From: Sulfuricella sp.
Lineage (GTDB): Bacteria; Pseudomonadota; Gammaproteobacteria; Burkholderiales; Sulfuricellaceae
DNA length: 64,000 nt
Assembly (NCBI GenBank): GCA_028713975.1
Contig: JAQTNE010000008.1
Location: 62,001 to 126,000, forward strand
Reading direction: 5' to 3'
Shown: one piece after another, positions 1 to 9,510 of the stretch
Layout of the letters: each line of letters begins with the position of its first letter
Numbering within the stretch: position 1 is the stretch's first letter
Program-made: the position numbers and the translations under genes
Notes under the pieces: model-generated
What the model was told of the DNA's origin: nothing
The model's input: the letters and a program-made list of their open reading frames with translations, nothing else
Database searches by the model: none

Positions 1-112
1 GCCTTCCATGAGCAATGTCGCCAAAGTGGTGATCGATGATGGCGTGGTGAACGGCGAAAGTCAGCCAATCCTGATTTACGCCGACCAGCCGAAAGCGGCA
101 GAAACTGCTTGA
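1..112 (+). CDS. clpX: ClpX C-terminal end (partial)
   Basis: This is the last 36 codons of a gene that begins before the window; base 1 finishes a codon. The tail reads PSMSNVAKVVIDDGVVNG and then SQPILIYADQ, which matches the end of ClpX, the hexameric AAA+ unfoldase that feeds substrates to ClpP. Position immediately before lon supports the call, since clpX-lon-hupB is a common proteobacterial order. The ATPase domain lies outside the window, so identity rests on this short tail and the synteny. Confidence 0.85.
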   Translation, partial: PSMSNVAKVVIDDGVVNGESQPILIYADQPKAAETA

Positions 113-120
113 TTTTGCTT

Positions 121-144
121 GGTTGCGGCCATTAGGCCGCAACC
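121..144 (+). terminator. Hairpin after clpX
   Basis: A perfect 10-bp inverted repeat, GGTTGCGGCC / GGCCGCAACC, has a 4-nt ATTA loop and starts 8 nt after the clpX stop. No T-run follows on the plus strand, so it may be a weak or factor-assisted terminator or an mRNA 3'-end stabiliser rather than a classical intrinsic terminator. Confidence 0.5.
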
Positions 145-217
145 GGCAGTGCCGCGCCGTTCCCACGGCGGCTGCTTGATCCATATTTCGTGAGCAGCAT
201 TCAAATTTTCGGATACA

Positions 218-245
218 CTTGAATTACCGCGAGTCGTCCCTACCT
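218..245 (+). promoter_or_regulatory. Sigma-32-like heat-shock promoter of lon
   Basis: CTTGAA (218-223), a 14-nt spacer and CCCTACCT (238-245) resemble the RpoH consensus CTTGAA-N11-16-CCCCATNT. It lies about 40 bp upstream of the lon start. Lon is a classic heat-shock gene, so the assignment is biologically sensible, but the -10 element has two mismatches and no transcript start is known. Confidence 0.45.
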
Positions 246-285
246 TAATAATCTATAGTCACAAGTTAAATTTCAGGTGGAGCCC

Positions 286-2703
286 ATGACCGAACATATT
301 GACTCGTTAGATCAATCCGTGACACTGCCGCTGTTGCCGTTGCGCGATGTGGTGGTGTTCCCGCATATGGTGATCCCGCTGTTTGTAGGCCGCCCCAAAT
401 CCATCAAGGCGCTGGAAACCGCCATGGAGTCGGGCAAGCACATCATGCTGGTGGCGCAGAAATCCGCCGCCAAGGACGAACCCGTACCCGAGGATATGTA
501 TGAAGTCGGCTGCATGGCCAGCATCCTGCAGATGCTGAAATTGCCAGACGGCACCGTCAAGGTGCTGGTGGAAGGTAGCCAGCGTGCGCGGGTCAGGCAG
601 TTCTCCGATGCCAAGACCCACTTTGCTGCGGAAGCCGACCTGATTACACAAGAAGACGGAGAAGACAATGAAATCGAGGCGTTGCGTCGTGGTCTTTTTG
701 CGCAGTTCGATCAGTACGTCAAGCTGAATAAAAAAATTCCGCCGGAGATACTGACTTCGCTTGCCAGTATCGATGAAGCTGGCCGCCTGGCCGATACCAT
801 TGCCGCGCACCTGCCGCTCAAGATCGAGCAGAAACAGGAAATTCTGGAAATGGTGAGCGTGCAAAAGCGCTTGGAACACATGCTCGGCATTCTCGATGCG
901 GAAATCGAAATCCTTCAGGTGGAAAAACGCATCCGTGGCCGCGTCAAGCGCCAGATGGAGAAAAGCCAGCGCGAGTATTACCTGAACGAGCAGGTCAAGG
1001 CGATTCAGAAAGAGCTTGGCGACTCGGAAGAAGGCTCCGATCTGGACGAACTGGAAAAAAAGATCAAGGCTGCACACATGCCCAAGGAGGCGCTTGCCAA
1101 GGCCGAATCCGAATTGAAAAAGTTGCGCCTGATGTCGCCGATGTCAGCCGAGGCAACCGTGGTGCGGACTTTTATTGATACCATAACCGGTTTGCCGTGG
1201 AAGAAAAAAACCAAGATCAGCAAGGACCTGAGCGCCGCCGAAGCCGTGCTGGACAAGGATCATTACGGCTTGGGCAAGGTCAAGGAACGCATCGTCGAAT
1301 ATCTGGCGGTGCAGCAGCGCGTGGACAAACTCAAGGCACCGATTCTGTGTTTGGTTGGCCCGCCTGGCGTCGGAAAGACATCCCTTGGTCAATCCATCGC
1401 CCGTGCTACCAATCGCAAGTTCATTCGCATGGCGCTGGGCGGAGTGCGCGACGAGTCCGAGATTCGCGGTCACCGCCGCACTTACATCGGCTCGATGCCG
1501 GGCAAGGTGTTGCAAGGCATGACCAAGGTCGGTGTGCGCAATCCTTTGTTTCTGCTGGATGAAGTGGACAAGATGGGGATGGACTTCCGTGGCGACCCAT
1601 CGTCGGCGCTGTTGGAGGTGCTCGACCCGGAGCAGAATCACACTTTTGTCGATCATTACGTGGAAGTGGAATACGATTTGTCTGACGTGATGTTCGTGGC
1701 GACCGCGAACACCATGAATATCCCCAGTGCGTTGTTGGATCGGATGGAAGTGATTCGCCTGTCCGGCTACACCGAGGACGAAAAGATCAATATCGCCATG
1801 CGTTATCTGTTGCCGAAGCAGATGAAACAGCATGGTTTGAAGGATGAAGAAGTCAACGTCGCAGAGAGTGTCGTACGCGACATCGTCCGCTACTATACCC
1901 GCGAAGCGGGGGTGCGGAGTCTGGAGCGCGAAATCGCCAAAATCTGCCGCAAGGTAGTGAAAGCTCTGCTGCTTCAAAAAGGCAAAAGCAAGGGTAAGGT
2001 TGCGGTGACGACGCGCAATCTGGATAAATATCTTGGTGTGCGTCGTTACAGCTATGGCGTGGCCGAGCAGAAGAACCAGGTTGGGCAAGTTACCGGTTTG
2101 GCCTGGACCGAAGTCGGCGGCGAGTTGCTTACCATTGAGGCTGTAGCATTGCCGGGCAAAGGCAAGATGATTACCACCGGCAAGCTTGGCGAGGTGATGC
2201 AGGAATCAATCCAGGCGGCGCTGTCGGTGGTTCGCAGCCGTTCGCGTGCGCTCGGCATTCCAGAAGATTTTTACCAGAAAAACGACATTCATATCCACCT
2301 GCCGGAAGGCGCAACGCCCAAGGATGGACCCAGCGCAGGCGCTGCGATCACCACGGCAATGGTTTCCATTCTGGCCGGTATTCCGGTGCGGGCGGACGTA
2401 GCAATGACCGGCGAGATCACGTTGCGCGGCGAAGTGTTACCGATCGGCGGCCTCAAAGAGAAGCTTCTGGCCGCGCATCGTGGCGGTATCAAGACGGTGC
2501 TGATCCCGCAGGAAAATGTTAAAGATCTGGTGGAAATTCCGGACAACATCAAAAATCGGCTGGATATCCGTCCGGTCAAGTGGATCGACGAAGTGCTCGG
2601 TTACGCACTTGAGCGCAAGCCGGAGCCTCTGGAAGAGGTGATTGCAGCGCCGCCGATACCGCCAACAGAAGAAAAAGCGGAAACCGTCGTTATCAAGCAT
2701 TAA
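286..2703 (+). CDS. lon: ATP-dependent protease Lon
   Basis: Lon is a cytoplasmic homo-oligomeric AAA+ serine protease that degrades misfolded and regulatory proteins. The 805-residue product has the usual length: LON substrate-binding domain (about 10-200), coiled coil, AAA+ module with Walker [10 protein letters not shown] (near 357) and Walker B FLLDEVDK (near 421), and a protease domain with catalytic Ser in DGPSAGAA (683) and Lys in GGLKEKLL (near 724). The ATG at 286 follows AGGTGG at a proper distance. An in-frame GTG at 277 overlaps that ribosome-binding site and is less likely. A strong terminator follows. Confidence 0.97.
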   Translation: MTEHIDSLDQSVTLPLLPLRDVVVFPHMVIPLFVGRPKSIKALETAMESGKHIMLVAQKSAAKDEPVPEDMYEVGCMASILQMLKLPDGTVKVLVEGSQRARVRQFSDAKTHFAAEADLITQEDGEDNEIEALRRGLFAQFDQYVKLNKKIPPEILTSLASIDEAGRLADTIAAHLPLKIEQKQEILEMVSVQKRLEHMLGILDAEIEILQVEKRIRGRVKRQMEKSQREYYLNEQVKAIQKELGDSEEGSDLDELEKKIKAAHMPKEALAKAESELKKLRLMSPMSAEATVVRTFIDTITGLPWKKKTKISKDLSAAEAVLDKDHYGLGKVKERIVEYLAVQQRVDKLKAPILCLVGPPGVGKTSLGQSIARATNRKFIRMALGGVRDESEIRGHRRTYIGSMPGKVLQGMTKVGVRNPLFLLDEVDKMGMDFRGDPSSALLEVLDPEQNHTFVDHYVEVEYDLSDVMFVATANTMNIPSALLDRMEVIRLSGYTEDEKINIAMRYLLPKQMKQHGLKDEEVNVAESVVRDIVRYYTREAGVRSLEREIAKICRKVVKALLLQKGKSKGKVAVTTRNLDKYLGVRRYSYGVAEQKNQVGQVTGLAWTEVGGELLTIEAVALPGKGKMITTGKLGEVMQESIQAALSVVRSRSRALGIPEDFYQKNDIHIHLPEGATPKDGPSAGAAITTAMVSILAGIPVRADVAMTGEITLRGEVLPIGGLKEKLLAAHRGGIKTVLIPQENVKDLVEIPDNIKNRLDIRPVKWIDEVLGYALERKPEPLEEVIAAPPIPPTEEKAETVVIKH

Positions 2704-2724
2704 TTTATCTCGAATTTGTCCTTG

Positions 2725-2760
2725 GCCAACCCGGTGATTATTGCCGGGTTGGCTTTTTAT
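2725..2760 (+). terminator. Intrinsic terminator of lon
   Basis: A 10-bp stem GCCAACCCGG / CCGGGTTGGC with a 9-nt loop is followed directly by TTTTTATTTT. This is a typical Rho-independent terminator and separates lon from hupB. Confidence 0.9.
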
Positions 2761-2856
2761 TTTGTGGTATTTGTCATATTTGTGACTCAGAATTTGTGCT
2801 CTGACCAGAGCGCTATATATGACGCAATTAAATTACCTTAATTTGGGCTTAACCGC

Positions 2857-2886
2857 TTGACACAAGGTTTTGCGGCTTGTTATAAA
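2857..2886 (+). promoter_or_regulatory. Sigma-70 promoter of hupB
   Basis: A perfect -35 TTGACA (2857-2862) is followed after 18 nt by TATAAA (2881-2886), or after 17 nt by TTATAA. It sits about 55 bp upstream of the hupB start codon and is consistent with strong expression of a nucleoid protein. Confidence 0.7.
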
Positions 2887-2939
2887 GTGTGTGCAGGGCT
2901 GATCCTGCTACTCAACCCAATACTGAAAGGGGATCGCAC

Positions 2940-3212
2940 GTGAACAAATCTGAGTTAATTGATGCAATCGCTAAGTCCGCCGACATGTCCAAGGCTGCTG
3001 CTGGCCGTGCTCTGGATGCGGCTATTGGCGCCGTCAAGGTCGCGCTGAAAAAGGGTGATATGGTGACTTTGGTTGGTTTTGGTACGTTCTATGTCGGTAA
3101 GCGTGCCGCCCGTAACGGCCGCAATCCCCGTACTGGTGCAACGATCAAGATCAAGGCAGCCCGCGTGCCGAAATTTAGGTCTGGAAAAGCGTTGAAGGAT
3201 GCAGTAAACTAG
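2940..3212 (+). CDS. hupB: DNA-binding protein HU
   Basis: HU is a small, abundant, dimeric nucleoid-associated protein that bends DNA without strict sequence specificity. The 90-residue product starts [11 protein letters not shown], contains the signature [18 protein letters not shown] and ends with [13 protein letters not shown]. The GTG at 2940 is chosen because AAAGGGGAT lies just upstream and the N-terminus then matches the family; a longer reading from 2889 would add unrelated residues. It has its own promoter and lies directly before two tRNA genes. Confidence 0.95.
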   Translation: MNKSELIDAIAKSADMSKAAAGRALDAAIGAVKVALKKGDMVTLVGFGTFYVGKRAARNGRNPRTGATIKIKAARVPKFRSGKALKDAVN

Positions 3213-3220
3213 GCGGCTCT

Positions 3221-3296
3221 GGGTGCTTAGCTCAGTTGGTAGAGCGTCGCCCTTACAAGGCGAATGTCGGCGGTTCGACCCCGTCAGCACCCACCA
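3221..3296 (+). tRNA. tRNA-Val (anticodon UAC)
   Basis: A complete cloverleaf: acceptor GGGTGCT / AGCACCC, D arm AGCTCAGTTGGTAGAGC, anticodon arm TCGCC-CTTACAA-GGCGA with anticodon TAC, and T-loop GGTTCGACC. The 3' CCA is encoded. It starts 8 nt after the hupB stop codon, so it may be co-transcribed with hupB. Confidence 0.97.
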
Positions 3297-3317
3297 ACTT
3301 TTGTGGTTTTAGATTTT

Positions 3318-3394
3318 GGAGTGGTAGTTCAGTCGGTTAGAATACCGGCCTGTCACGCCGGGGGTCGCGGGTTCGAGTCCCGTCCACTCCGCCA
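3318..3394 (+). tRNA. tRNA-Asp (anticodon GUC)
   Basis: Acceptor GGAGTGG / CCACTCC, discriminator G, D arm, anticodon arm CCGGC-CTGTCAC-GCCGG with anticodon GTC, T-arm with GGGTTCGAGTCCC, and an encoded CCA. It lies 21 nt after tRNA-Val and is followed by a terminator, so the two tRNAs form one unit. Confidence 0.97.
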
Positions 3395-3397
3395 TAC

Positions 3398-3428
3398 ATG
3401 GGCGAACACTGTTTCGCCCATTTTTTTT
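3398..3428 (+). terminator. Intrinsic terminator after tRNA-Asp
   Basis: The stem ATGGGCGAA / TTCGCCCAT has a 6-nt loop and runs into eight consecutive T residues. It ends the hupB/tRNA unit just before ppiD. Confidence 0.9.
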
Positions 3429-3462
3429 GTGCCGTTCGCCACGGATTCGAGGTCTTTGCAAA

Positions 3463-5373
3463 ATGCTTGAAATTATCCGAGAGCGCGCCCATGGTTTGAT
3501 TGCCAAGATTATCCTGGGCCTGATTATTGTTCCTTTCGCATTATGGGGGGTGGATTCCTACATCCGGCATAGCGATAAGGCCGACATCGTGGCTCAGGTG
3601 GATGGACAGAAAATTACCAGACAGGAGTTCGGCCAGACGCTGAGAGAGAAGCAGGATCAGATGCGCGCTGAGTTGGGTGCCCGTTTTGATCCGGCGGCAC
3701 TGGATCGGCCGGAAATTCGCCAGGCCATTCTGGATGGGCTGGTTCAGCAGCGTTTGCTGGCCACGGAAGCGGCCCATGCCGGATTCAACATGCCCGATGC
3801 ACTGCTCGCCTCGATTATTTCCAATATTCCGGAGTTCCAGCAAGACGGCAAATTTTCCCAAGCCCGTTATGAATCCATGTTGCGAGCCCAGAACATGACG
3901 CCCCCGGCTTTTGAAAGCCGTCTGCGTCAGAACCTGGTGATTCAGCAACTTTTTGAAGGTCTTTCTCATGGCGTTGCCATGCCACGCTCCGCTGAAGAAA
4001 AAGTGATACGGCTGGCCGAGCAGCAGCGGGAGATCAGCCAGTCGCTGGTGACGCCAGAGCATTACATGGTTCAGATGAAGACCAATCCCGCCGACATCAA
4101 GGCTTACTACGACAAACATCATGAAGAATTCCGCGTTCCAGAGCAGGTCAAGCTCGATTACGTGGTGCTGTCGATGGATGAATTGGCGCAGCAAATGGTT
4201 GTCAGCGATGATGAAATAAAAAAATATTATGACGAGCACAGCGCCCAATACCAGGAACAGGACCAGCGCCGGGCGAGCCATATCCTGATCGCCGCCGGAA
4301 CGAGTGCCAGCGCGGTCGAGAAGACCGCCGCACGCACCCAGGCAGAGCAGATACTCAAAGAAATCAAACAGAGCCCGGCCAGGTTCGAAGCCCTCGCCAA
4401 GCAATATTCCAAAGATCCCGGTTCGGCAGCCAAGGGCGGCGACCTTGGCTTTTTCCCGCGTGGCGTGATGGTCAAGCCGTTCGAGGACACCGTGTTCGGC
4501 ATGAAAGGCGGCGAAATTTCCGGCCTGGTGCAATCCGATTTCGGTTTTCATATCATCAAATTAACGGCAATCAAGCAGGGTGGCGCTCGCAGTCTCGATG
4601 AAGCCAGGGGCGAGGTTATGCAGGAGCTGAAAAAACAGAAGGCTGCCAGGAAATTCGCCGAGCTGGCGGAGACCTTCAGCAACATGGTTTATGAACAACC
4701 GGACAGCCTCAAGCCGGTGGCCGACAAGCTCAAGCTTAAAATTCAGATCAGCCCACTGATCGGTAAAAACGGGACGGATCAGGCGTTGCTGAAAAATCCC
4801 AAATTGCTGCAAGCGGTGTTTTCCGAGGATGTGCTCAAGCAGAAGCGCAATACCGAAGCGATCGAAGTTGCCCCCAATATACTGGTAGCGGCACGTGTGA
4901 CGGAATACAAGGCCGCCACCTATCAGTCGTTTGAAGAGTTGAATACGGAACTGGCCAAGCGCCTGTTGCGGGAGCAGAGCAATGCCATGGCAGTGAAGCA
5001 GGGCAAGGAAGCCTTGGCCACCCTGCAAAAAGGCGGTGCGGTGGCCGACCTGCAATGGGGCGCGCAGATCATAATCACTCGTGAAAATGCCTCCACTATG
5101 GGTAAAGAAGCGCTGAACCAGATTTTCAGCGCGGACGCGGGCAAGCTACCAGCCTACGTGGGTCTCGAGGATCCCAAAGGTGGCGGTTTTATTCTGATCA
5201 AGGTCGGCAAGGTGATCGAGGCCGGTGCGATCGACCCGGCAAAAAAGAAATCCTATTCCAGCCAGTTACGGCAGTCGCTTTCTCAGGAATACTCATCGGC
5301 TTATCTGGCGAGTTTGAAGCAGAAGGCCGACATTCATATCATCAAAGAGAAACTGGAGAAATCAGAGCGATAG
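3463..5373 (+). CDS. ppiD: Periplasmic folding chaperone PpiD (SurA/parvulin family)
   Basis: PpiD is anchored in the inner membrane and helps newly exported proteins fold in the periplasm. The 636-residue product has one N-terminal transmembrane helix (about 12-32, IAKIILGLIIVPFALWGV), a SurA-like N-domain, and a parvulin rotamase domain (about 269-367) containing SHILI and GGDLGFF. The ATG at 3463, preceded by GAGGT, is chosen because the protein then opens with the conserved MLEIIRERAHG; an earlier in-frame TTG would lie in the tRNA terminator. Position after hupB is conserved in proteobacteria. Confidence 0.93.
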   Translation: MLEIIRERAHGLIAKIILGLIIVPFALWGVDSYIRHSDKADIVAQVDGQKITRQEFGQTLREKQDQMRAELGARFDPAALDRPEIRQAILDGLVQQRLLATEAAHAGFNMPDALLASIISNIPEFQQDGKFSQARYESMLRAQNMTPPAFESRLRQNLVIQQLFEGLSHGVAMPRSAEEKVIRLAEQQREISQSLVTPEHYMVQMKTNPADIKAYYDKHHEEFRVPEQVKLDYVVLSMDELAQQMVVSDDEIKKYYDEHSAQYQEQDQRRASHILIAAGTSASAVEKTAARTQAEQILKEIKQSPARFEALAKQYSKDPGSAAKGGDLGFFPRGVMVKPFEDTVFGMKGGEISGLVQSDFGFHIIKLTAIKQGGARSLDEARGEVMQELKKQKAARKFAELAETFSNMVYEQPDSLKPVADKLKLKIQISPLIGKNGTDQALLKNPKLLQAVFSEDVLKQKRNTEAIEVAPNILVAARVTEYKAATYQSFEELNTELAKRLLREQSNAMAVKQGKEALATLQKGGAVADLQWGAQIIITRENASTMGKEALNQIFSADAGKLPAYVGLEDPKGGGFILIKVGKVIEAGAIDPAKKKSYSSQLRQSLSQEYSSAYLASLKQKADIHIIKEKLEKSER

Positions 5374-5403
5374 GCTGTTCAGCCTTTAAACTCGTCATTC
5401 CAG

Positions 5404-5514
5404 TTGAAAGTTGAACATCTGGAAGCGCAGTACGACGAGGGGCAGGGCGGCTATCTCAGCCAGGTGCCGGCTATTTGCGAATTATTCCATCGCCGCACAT
5501 CTGGTATGACCTGA
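5404..5514 (+). pseudogene. Possible HicB-like remnant after ppiD
   Basis: In the ppiD reading frame but after its stop, a TTG-started stretch reads LKVEHLEAQYDEGQGGYLSQ and then VPAICELF before a stop. The D/E-rich strand followed by GGYLSQVPA resembles the start of HicB-type antitoxins (GGYxAxxPxLPG), but the rest of the domain is missing. No ribosome-binding site is evident. It is best read as a decayed fragment; the resemblance is short and could be chance. Confidence 0.25.
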
Positions 5515-5538
5515 CGTTCATTGCCCTGGTGCGGGCCG

Positions 5539-8145
5539 TTATTGCCAATCCAGAGAAGAAAGCTTCCCGGATTTTTGTTCTGGCCCATGTGGGTGAGCGA
5601 AAGCCAGAATGCGGATAAATGTCATTTCCATCTGTTCAAAATATTCCCCGGCCTGCTGCCAATCCCCGTTTTTGACCGCTTGTTCAGTTCCGCGTGCCAG
5701 ATTGGCCATTTCCTGTGCTGCAATATACGCGGATGCTCCTTTGAGCTCGTGAGTGGCTTGAACTCCATCTGTGGCACTCTTCCGCATGATCGCGATTTTG
5801 AGCCGTTCCAGTAGTGGCGGAGTGGTATCTAGATAAAGCATCAGCAGTTCCCCGATGATCTGCCGATCATGCTTGAAGGTGATATCCAAGTGTTCGAGGT
5901 CAACAGGGGGCTTTTCCGCAACGGCGACCGGCATGCCTTCATCCAGCGGCAGCCATTTCATCAGCGCGGCTTCAAGTTCTTCAGGTTTCAACGGTTTTAT
6001 CAGGTAATCATCCATGCCTGCCGCCAGACATTTCTCCCGGTCGCCGCGCATGGCGTTTGCGGTCATGGCAAGGATCGGCATTCTTGCGGCGTTCGCCACC
6101 TGCTCGCGGCGACGAATGGCAACGGTCGCCTCGAAACCATCCAGTTCCGGCATCTGGCAGTCCATCAGCACCAGGTCGTAGCGATCCTTCGCCAGCGCTT
6201 CCAGCGCTTCCTGTCCATTAGCGGCGATTCTGGTCTGAAGCCCAAGTTTTTGCAGCGTGTAGAGCGCCACCTTGCGGTTGACCGGGTTATCTTCGGCCAC
6301 CAGGATGCGTGTTGCGGGAGATATTTTTCGCGGGTGTGGCACGGTGGCCCTGTCGCCGTGTCCTGATGGCTCCGCCGAGCCAGACAGTGCAACGGCAAGC
6401 CGATCCGGGCGTGCTGGCTTGGTGAGTACGGCATCCATGCCGGCCTCAATCATTTCTTCCACGTGGGCGCGCAACGCGACCGGGACCAACAACACCAAGC
6501 GAGGTGGAACCTGCCCGGCTTCGTCCTTGATCAGGTGCGACAGAATGGCGATGTTGTAGTCGGGTAGCGGCGTGTCGAGGATTACCAGGTTGAATGGTTC
6601 GCCGGCATCCTGCGCCGCGTGCAGGCGCACCAAGGCTTCCTCGCCGCCGGCAACCGCAACGCAGGGAATCTTCCAGAATTCAAGTTGACGTTCCAGGATC
6701 GCCCGGTAAAGGGGGTTGCCGCTGGCAACGAGGGCTCGCAGCCGACGCAGGGGAACTTCGGGCACGGCAGGTATCGAGGCGCCGGGCTGCCTCTCCAGGC
6801 GCAGCCGGAACCAGAACGTGCTGCCTTGGCCGGGGGTGCTGTCCACCCCGATCGTGCCGCCCATCATCGCGGTGAGTTGCCTGGATATGGCCAGGCCGAG
6901 GCCCGTACCGCCATGTTTGCGGGTGGTCGAGCCATCGCCCTGCGAGAAGGCATGGAACAGGCGCTGGTGGCCTTCTGCGCTGATGCCGATGCCGGTATCG
7001 CTGACTTCGAAACGTAGGCTTGTGGCGCCGGCCTCTCCCGCTTCCGGGCGTACACGCAGCAGCACCGTGCCGGCATCGGTGAATTTCACCGCGTTGGCGG
7101 CCAGGTTGGTGAGAATCTGGCGCAAACGCCCGGCTGAGCCGCGCAGGCGGCCATCGAGTTCGGGCGGAATATCGTAGAGTAGCTCAAGTCCCTTGGCTTG
7201 AGCCTGTCCTGCCAGCAGTTCGGCAACCTCGGCCACGGTTTCGCGCAGGTCGAAGTCCTCGGTTTCGAGCTCCAGCTTGCCGGCTTCGATCTTGGAGAAA
7301 TCGAGGATGTCGTTGATGATGGCGAGCAGCGATTCGGCAGAAGTGCGCACGGTTTCGGCATAGTCCCGTTGCTCCGGCGTGAGCCGGGTATCAAGCAGTA
7401 GCGCGACCATGCCGAGGATGCCGTTCATCGGTGTGCGGATTTCGTGACTGACGTTGGCGACAAATTCGGACTTGATGCTGGAGGCTTTCTCGATTTCCAG
7501 GGTGTATTGAGCGGCTCGCCGGGTGACCAGAATGGCAATAATGATGCCAAAAAAAATGGTGGTCATGCCAAGAGCCAGCATTAACAGCCGGGTCTCCCGG
7601 TAAGCCTTGGCAGCGCCATCGGCGGCCTCGTGTGTCGCCTTTCGTTGCAGTTCCACCAGTTCATCGAGTTCTCTTAAAAGGCGGTTTTGTGCTGGTATGG
7701 TTTCGGTTTGCATCAGGCCGAGCGTTGCCGGATTGCGTGCCATGGCGAACTCGACGGTTTTGAGGACGATCGGCTGGGTAATCAGGGTGAGGTTGCTGAT
7801 TGCTGCCAGAATCAATTTCTCTTCGTCAGTGGAAGCAGCTTGGTCGAGCTTCTGGCGTGCCTTGGCATAGTTGCTGCCGTGTTCGTAAAAACGGTTTAAT
7901 TCAGCATCGCGCTCGAATGGATCTTTCAGCACCACAATGGCATGCATGCTGATCGCACGCTCACGCAGGGAGTCGCGCATGATGGTGGCGAGCTCGGTCT
8001 TGGCGTTATTTCCATCGACAATGCCTTCAAGCCGTTCGTTGATTGCCGACATCTGGTGCAACCCAACCAAGGCGAGTGCCGCCATCAGTGCCAGCACCAG
8101 CGCGAACCCAGTACCCAGGCTGAATTTGATGTTTTGGGCGAACAT
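5539..8145 (-). CDS. Unorthodox hybrid sensor histidine kinase (HisKA-HATPase-REC-REC-Hpt)
   Basis: A membrane sensor kinase that should autophosphorylate and pass phosphate internally to an Hpt domain, then to an unlinked regulator. The 868-residue product has two transmembrane helices (about 12-30 and 187-207) around a helical periplasmic domain like 4-helix-bundle chemoreceptor sensors, no obvious HAMP, HisKA with SHEIRTP (His234), a HATPase with GTGLGLAIS, a degenerate receiver lacking the first acidic pair (ALVASGNP), a complete receiver ([19 protein letters not shown]), and a C-terminal Hpt with THELKGAS. Layout is BarA-like. The ATG at 8145 gives a normal first helix and lies 4 nt after the upstream gene, suggesting coupling. 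The signal and the partner regulator are unknown. Confidence 0.88.
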   Translation of the reverse strand: MFAQNIKFSLGTGFALVLALMAALALVGLHQMSAINERLEGIVDGNNAKTELATIMRDSLRERAISMHAIVVLKDPFERDAELNRFYEHGSNYAKARQKLDQAASTDEEKLILAAISNLTLITQPIVLKTVEFAMARNPATLGLMQTETIPAQNRLLRELDELVELQRKATHEAADGAAKAYRETRLLMLALGMTTIFFGIIIAILVTRRAAQYTLEIEKASSIKSEFVANVSHEIRTPMNGILGMVALLLDTRLTPEQRDYAETVRTSAESLLAIINDILDFSKIEAGKLELETEDFDLRETVAEVAELLAGQAQAKGLELLYDIPPELDGRLRGSAGRLRQILTNLAANAVKFTDAGTVLLRVRPEAGEAGATSLRFEVSDTGIGISAEGHQRLFHAFSQGDGSTTRKHGGTGLGLAISRQLTAMMGGTIGVDSTPGQGSTFWFRLRLERQPGASIPAVPEVPLRRLRALVASGNPLYRAILERQLEFWKIPCVAVAGGEEALVRLHAAQDAGEPFNLVILDTPLPDYNIAILSHLIKDEAGQVPPRLVLLVPVALRAHVEEMIEAGMDAVLTKPARPDRLAVALSGSAEPSGHGDRATVPHPRKISPATRILVAEDNPVNRKVALYTLQKLGLQTRIAANGQEALEALAKDRYDLVLMDCQMPELDGFEATVAIRRREQVANAARMPILAMTANAMRGDREKCLAAGMDDYLIKPLKPEELEAALMKWLPLDEGMPVAVAEKPPVDLEHLDITFKHDRQIIGELLMLYLDTTPPLLERLKIAIMRKSATDGVQATHELKGASAYIAAQEMANLARGTEQAVKNGDWQQAGEYFEQMEMTFIRILAFAHPHGPEQKSGKLSSLDWQ

Positions 8146-8149
8146 GGCG

Positions 8150-8635
8150 TCAGAGTGGCAGGAGCCAGCCGTGAGCGCCACTGACAGCGCCGAATAATGT
8201 GACGAGGCTCAAGGTGAGCAAAATCCAGTGCATTCGTTGAATGATGCGGAAGGTTTTTTCAGGGTTTTGCGCCGCCTTTTGCTGGAACCACTTGTGCAAT
8301 ACCAGCGGTTCAAGCACGAACAACATTATGGTGAAGATCGCCCAGATCGCCGTCATCGCGTGCAGCCACCAGTACTGCGGCATGCCATACCGGGGCCATG
8401 CGTGTAACACCGTAACCATGTAAAAACCTGAGAGACCGGTGAGCAGGGTGGTAAAGCGAGCTTGCCAAGCGAATCCGTGCTCTAGTCTTTCAAAAAGAAC
8501 GATCTGGTCTTCAGCGGTTTTCAATCTGCGCACGGCAGGCAACAATATCGTGGTAACCATGGCAACTCCGCCGATCCACAACACCACGCCGATGACATGC
8601 AGAGCCCGGGCAAGCGCGAGAGTGTTTATTTCCAT
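8150..8635 (-). CDS. Four-helix membrane protein, CopD-like
   Basis: A 161-residue integral membrane protein with about four hydrophobic helices and conserved His residues inside them ([24 protein letters not shown]). This pattern is seen in CopD-like and related small cytochrome-b-like families, but no metal or haem function can be proved here. The internal ATG at 8635, with GAAAG upstream, gives a normal N-terminus; an upstream in-frame start would add nine polar residues. It is transcribed just before the hybrid kinase, so it may be part of the same sensory unit. Confidence 0.6.
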   Translation of the reverse strand: MEINTLALARALHVIGVVLWIGGVAMVTTILLPAVRRLKTAEDQIVLFERLEHGFAWQARFTTLLTGLSGFYMVTVLHAWPRYGMPQYWWLHAMTAIWAIFTIMLFVLEPLVLHKWFQQKAAQNPEKTFRIIQRMHWILLTLSLVTLFGAVSGAHGWLLPL

Positions 8636-8694
8636 TGGGAGCTTTCGGTCATGAAGCGTCAAACCGTATTTTAAAGAAACGCTGATTTATTCGT

Positions 8695-8757
8695 CATCCC
8701 TGCGAAGGCGAGGATACAAGGAGCCGATTTTACCGGGTTCTCGCTTTCGCGGGAATG
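8695..8757. repeat. Dispersed inverted repeat, GCGAAAGCG type
   Basis: The arms CATCCCTGCGAAGGCGAGGA (8695-8714) and TTCTCGCTTTCGCGGGAATG (8738-8757) are imperfect inverted copies. This kind of element (CATTCCCGCGAAAGCGGGAAT) is widespread in proteobacterial intergenic DNA. With the following repeat it fills the 309-nt gap between the membrane-protein gene and dps, where I see no gene. Confidence 0.65.
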
Positions 8758-8760
8758 GTT

Positions 8761-8856
8761 CCCCCCTTTGCAAAGGGGAGCTAGGGAGGATTTAAAAGCG
8801 TGGCGAATAGCCGCTACCGTTAAATCCCCCTCAATCCCCCTTTGTCAAAGGGGGAG
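8761..8856. repeat. Pair of inverted CCCCCTTTG-type palindromic repeats
   Basis: Unit one (8761-8793) is a CCCCTTTGCAAAGGGG palindrome followed by AGCTAGGGAGGATTT. Unit two (8822-8856) is its near-reverse complement, AAATCCCCCTCAATC then CCCCTTTGTCAAAGGGG. Together they form a large cruciform-capable structure 3' of dps, typical of dispersed REP-like doublets. Confidence 0.7.
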
Positions 8857-8944
8857 GTAGCAGGCACGCGCCGTGTCCATCCGTTTTGCCATGACTGGAT
8901 TAGCCTTTAACCTGTATGCGGGAAGCTGCCGTAAAGCCGTTTGT

Positions 8945-9439
8945 CTACTCTTCCAAGAGACTGCGCAGCATCCAGGCGGTTTTTTCATGCACTTCCAGCC
9001 GCTGGGTCAGCAAATCCGCCGTGGGTTGGTCATCGGCAGCCGCCACCACAGGGAAAAGCTTGCGTGCGGTGCGCGCCGTCGCTTCCTGGGCGGACACCAA
9101 ATGGCGGATCATGTCGTTTGCCTTGGGCGTCCCCTCGACTTCCTTGATCGACGCCAGCTTGACGAATTCCTTGTACGTGCCTGGCGCCGGATGGCCGAGT
9201 GCGCGGATGCGTTCGGCGATGATGTCGAGCGCGTTCCACTGCTCGGTATATTGCGCCATGAACATCAGATGCAGGCTGTTGAACTGCGGGCCGGTCACGT
9301 TCCAGTGGAAGTTATGGGTCATCAGATACAGGGTGTAGCTGTCGGCGAGCAAGCCGGACAGGCCTTGCACGATCTTTTCACGGTCATTGGCGTTGATGCC
9401 GATGTCGATGGATGAAGTCTTGGCTTTTTTTGAGGTCAT
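8945..9439 (-). CDS. dps: Dps-family ferritin-like protein
   Basis: Dps forms a 12-subunit shell that oxidises and stores iron using hydrogen peroxide and protects DNA. The 164-residue product has the canonical inter-subunit ferroxidase residues: His42 and His45 in [10 protein letters not shown], and Asp72 and Glu76 in [13 protein letters not shown]. It has a lysine-bearing N-terminal tail ([10 protein letters not shown]) that could contact DNA. It lies downstream of katA on the same strand with a 71-nt spacer holding a hairpin, so both peroxide-defence genes are likely co-transcribed with attenuation between them. Confidence 0.93.
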   Translation of the reverse strand: MTSKKAKTSSIDIGINANDREKIVQGLSGLLADSYTLYLMTHNFHWNVTGPQFNSLHLMFMAQYTEQWNALDIIAERIRALGHPAPGTYKEFVKLASIKEVEGTPKANDMIRHLVSAQEATARTARKLFPVVAAADDQPTADLLTQRLEVHEKTAWMLRSLLEE

Positions 9440-9476
9440 GGTCAGGTTTTCCTTATCAAATTAAAGTTGACTGGAT

Positions 9477-9503
9477 GGGTCTGCGGAATCACTCCGCAGA
9501 CCC
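9477..9503 (-). terminator. Hairpin between katA and dps
   Basis: An 11-bp perfect stem GGGTCTGCGGA / TCCGCAGACCC with a 5-nt loop. There is no adjacent T-run in the katA-to-dps direction, so it is more likely a partial terminator or mRNA-stability hairpin between katA and dps than a full stop. Confidence 0.5.
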
Positions 9504-9510
9504 AGGATTA

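Noticed and set aside
6594-7177. Plus-strand ORFs inside the hybrid kinase gene
   Set aside because: Antisense shadows of a clear histidine kinase in high-GC DNA.
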